From: CAZXEU01 sp964639665
Lineage (GTDB): Bacteria; Bacteroidota; Rhodothermia; Rhodothermales; Bin80
Reading direction: 5' to 3'
Length of the DNA stretch: 52,950 nt
NCBI GenBank assembly: GCA_964639665.1
Contig: CAZXEU010000150.1
Location: 1-52,950 of the forward strand
In this document: positions 52,950 to 52,950 of the stretch, piece after piece
Layout: the number at the start of each line of letters is the position of its first letter
Numbering within the stretch: position 1 is the stretch's first letter
Notes under the pieces: model-generated
What the model was told of the DNA's origin: nothing
Databases searched by the model: none
Seen by the model: the letters and a program-made list of their open reading frames with translations, nothing else
Position numbers and translations under genes: made by a program

Positions 52950-52950
52950 C

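Noticed and set aside
1..52950. CRISPR array, tRNA or rRNA genes
   Set aside because: No evenly spaced repeats and no tRNA- or rRNA-like sequence were noticed in the gaps; a tRNAscan or Infernal run would settle this.

Overview
This window most resembles a chromosomal contig from a marine or halophilic Rhodothermota/Bacteroidota-type bacterium (Rhodothermales or Balneolales flavour). The signs are: few Shine-Dalgarno sequences; a nuo cluster that carries an NhaD-type antiporter; Tat-exported Gfo/Idh/MocA oxidoreductases; many secreted beta-propeller proteins and lipoproteins; a DUF971 protein; IcmF; and a lipoprotein family known mainly from Bacteroidota. The taxonomy is inferred from gene content, not measured. 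The left end carries a decayed transposase and the right end a strong palindrome, so both ends may be repeat-driven assembly breaks.

Region 1 (about 1-10,400) is an accessory defence island. Five minus-strand genes overlap by 4 to 11 bases and read, in transcription order: DNA cytosine-5 methyltransferase, GHKL (MutL/MORC-like) ATPase, Z1-domain superfamily-2 ATPase, DUF4420 PD-(D/E)XK nuclease, and AIPR protein. A vsr mismatch endonuclease diverges from the methyltransferase gene. From memory, the gene set matches the 'Mza' system (MutL-Z1-DUF-AIPR) of Gao et al. 2020 and the MORC/MutL restriction-modification operons described by Iyer, Abhiman and Aravind in 2008. It is therefore a recognised but mechanistically poorly understood system rather than a wholly new one. 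A decayed transposase lies on its outer flank and sampled base composition is lower here than in the core genes.

Region 2 (about 10,500-29,000) is mixed chromosomal content: free methionine-R-sulfoxide reductase, a secreted DsbA-like protein, an SDR, a plus-strand run for extracytoplasmic sugar metabolism (two Tat Gfo/Idh/MocA proteins, a lipoprotein, a small protein, a lipoprotein mutarotase), a Cys/Met PLP enzyme, PhzF, a PIG-L deacetylase lipoprotein, a 31-residue membrane protein, DUF971, an ECF sigma factor, a lipoprotein, an Smr protein, a CE15-like esterase, malate dehydrogenase, and a DEDDh exonuclease/GIY-YIG (UvrC-like) fusion.

Region 3 (about 29,100-38,900) is a respiratory cluster: nuoJ-K-L-M, an NhaD-type Na+/H+ antiporter, phhB, nuoN, a PH-like/SHOCT-like protein, superoxide dismutase and a 4'-phosphopantetheinyl transferase whose full-length frame has no standard start codon.

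Region 4 (38,875-43,290, minus strand) is a row of exported proteins: a conserved lipoprotein, a CE1-type esterase, a kelch propeller, and a Vgb-like propeller with an unusual CX3CH heme motif. Region 5 (43,500-52,280, plus strand) holds icmF, tmk, a large BNR/VPS10-type propeller protein and a 6-bladed propeller lipoprotein. The last 670 bases contain a short orphan reading frame and the terminal palindrome.
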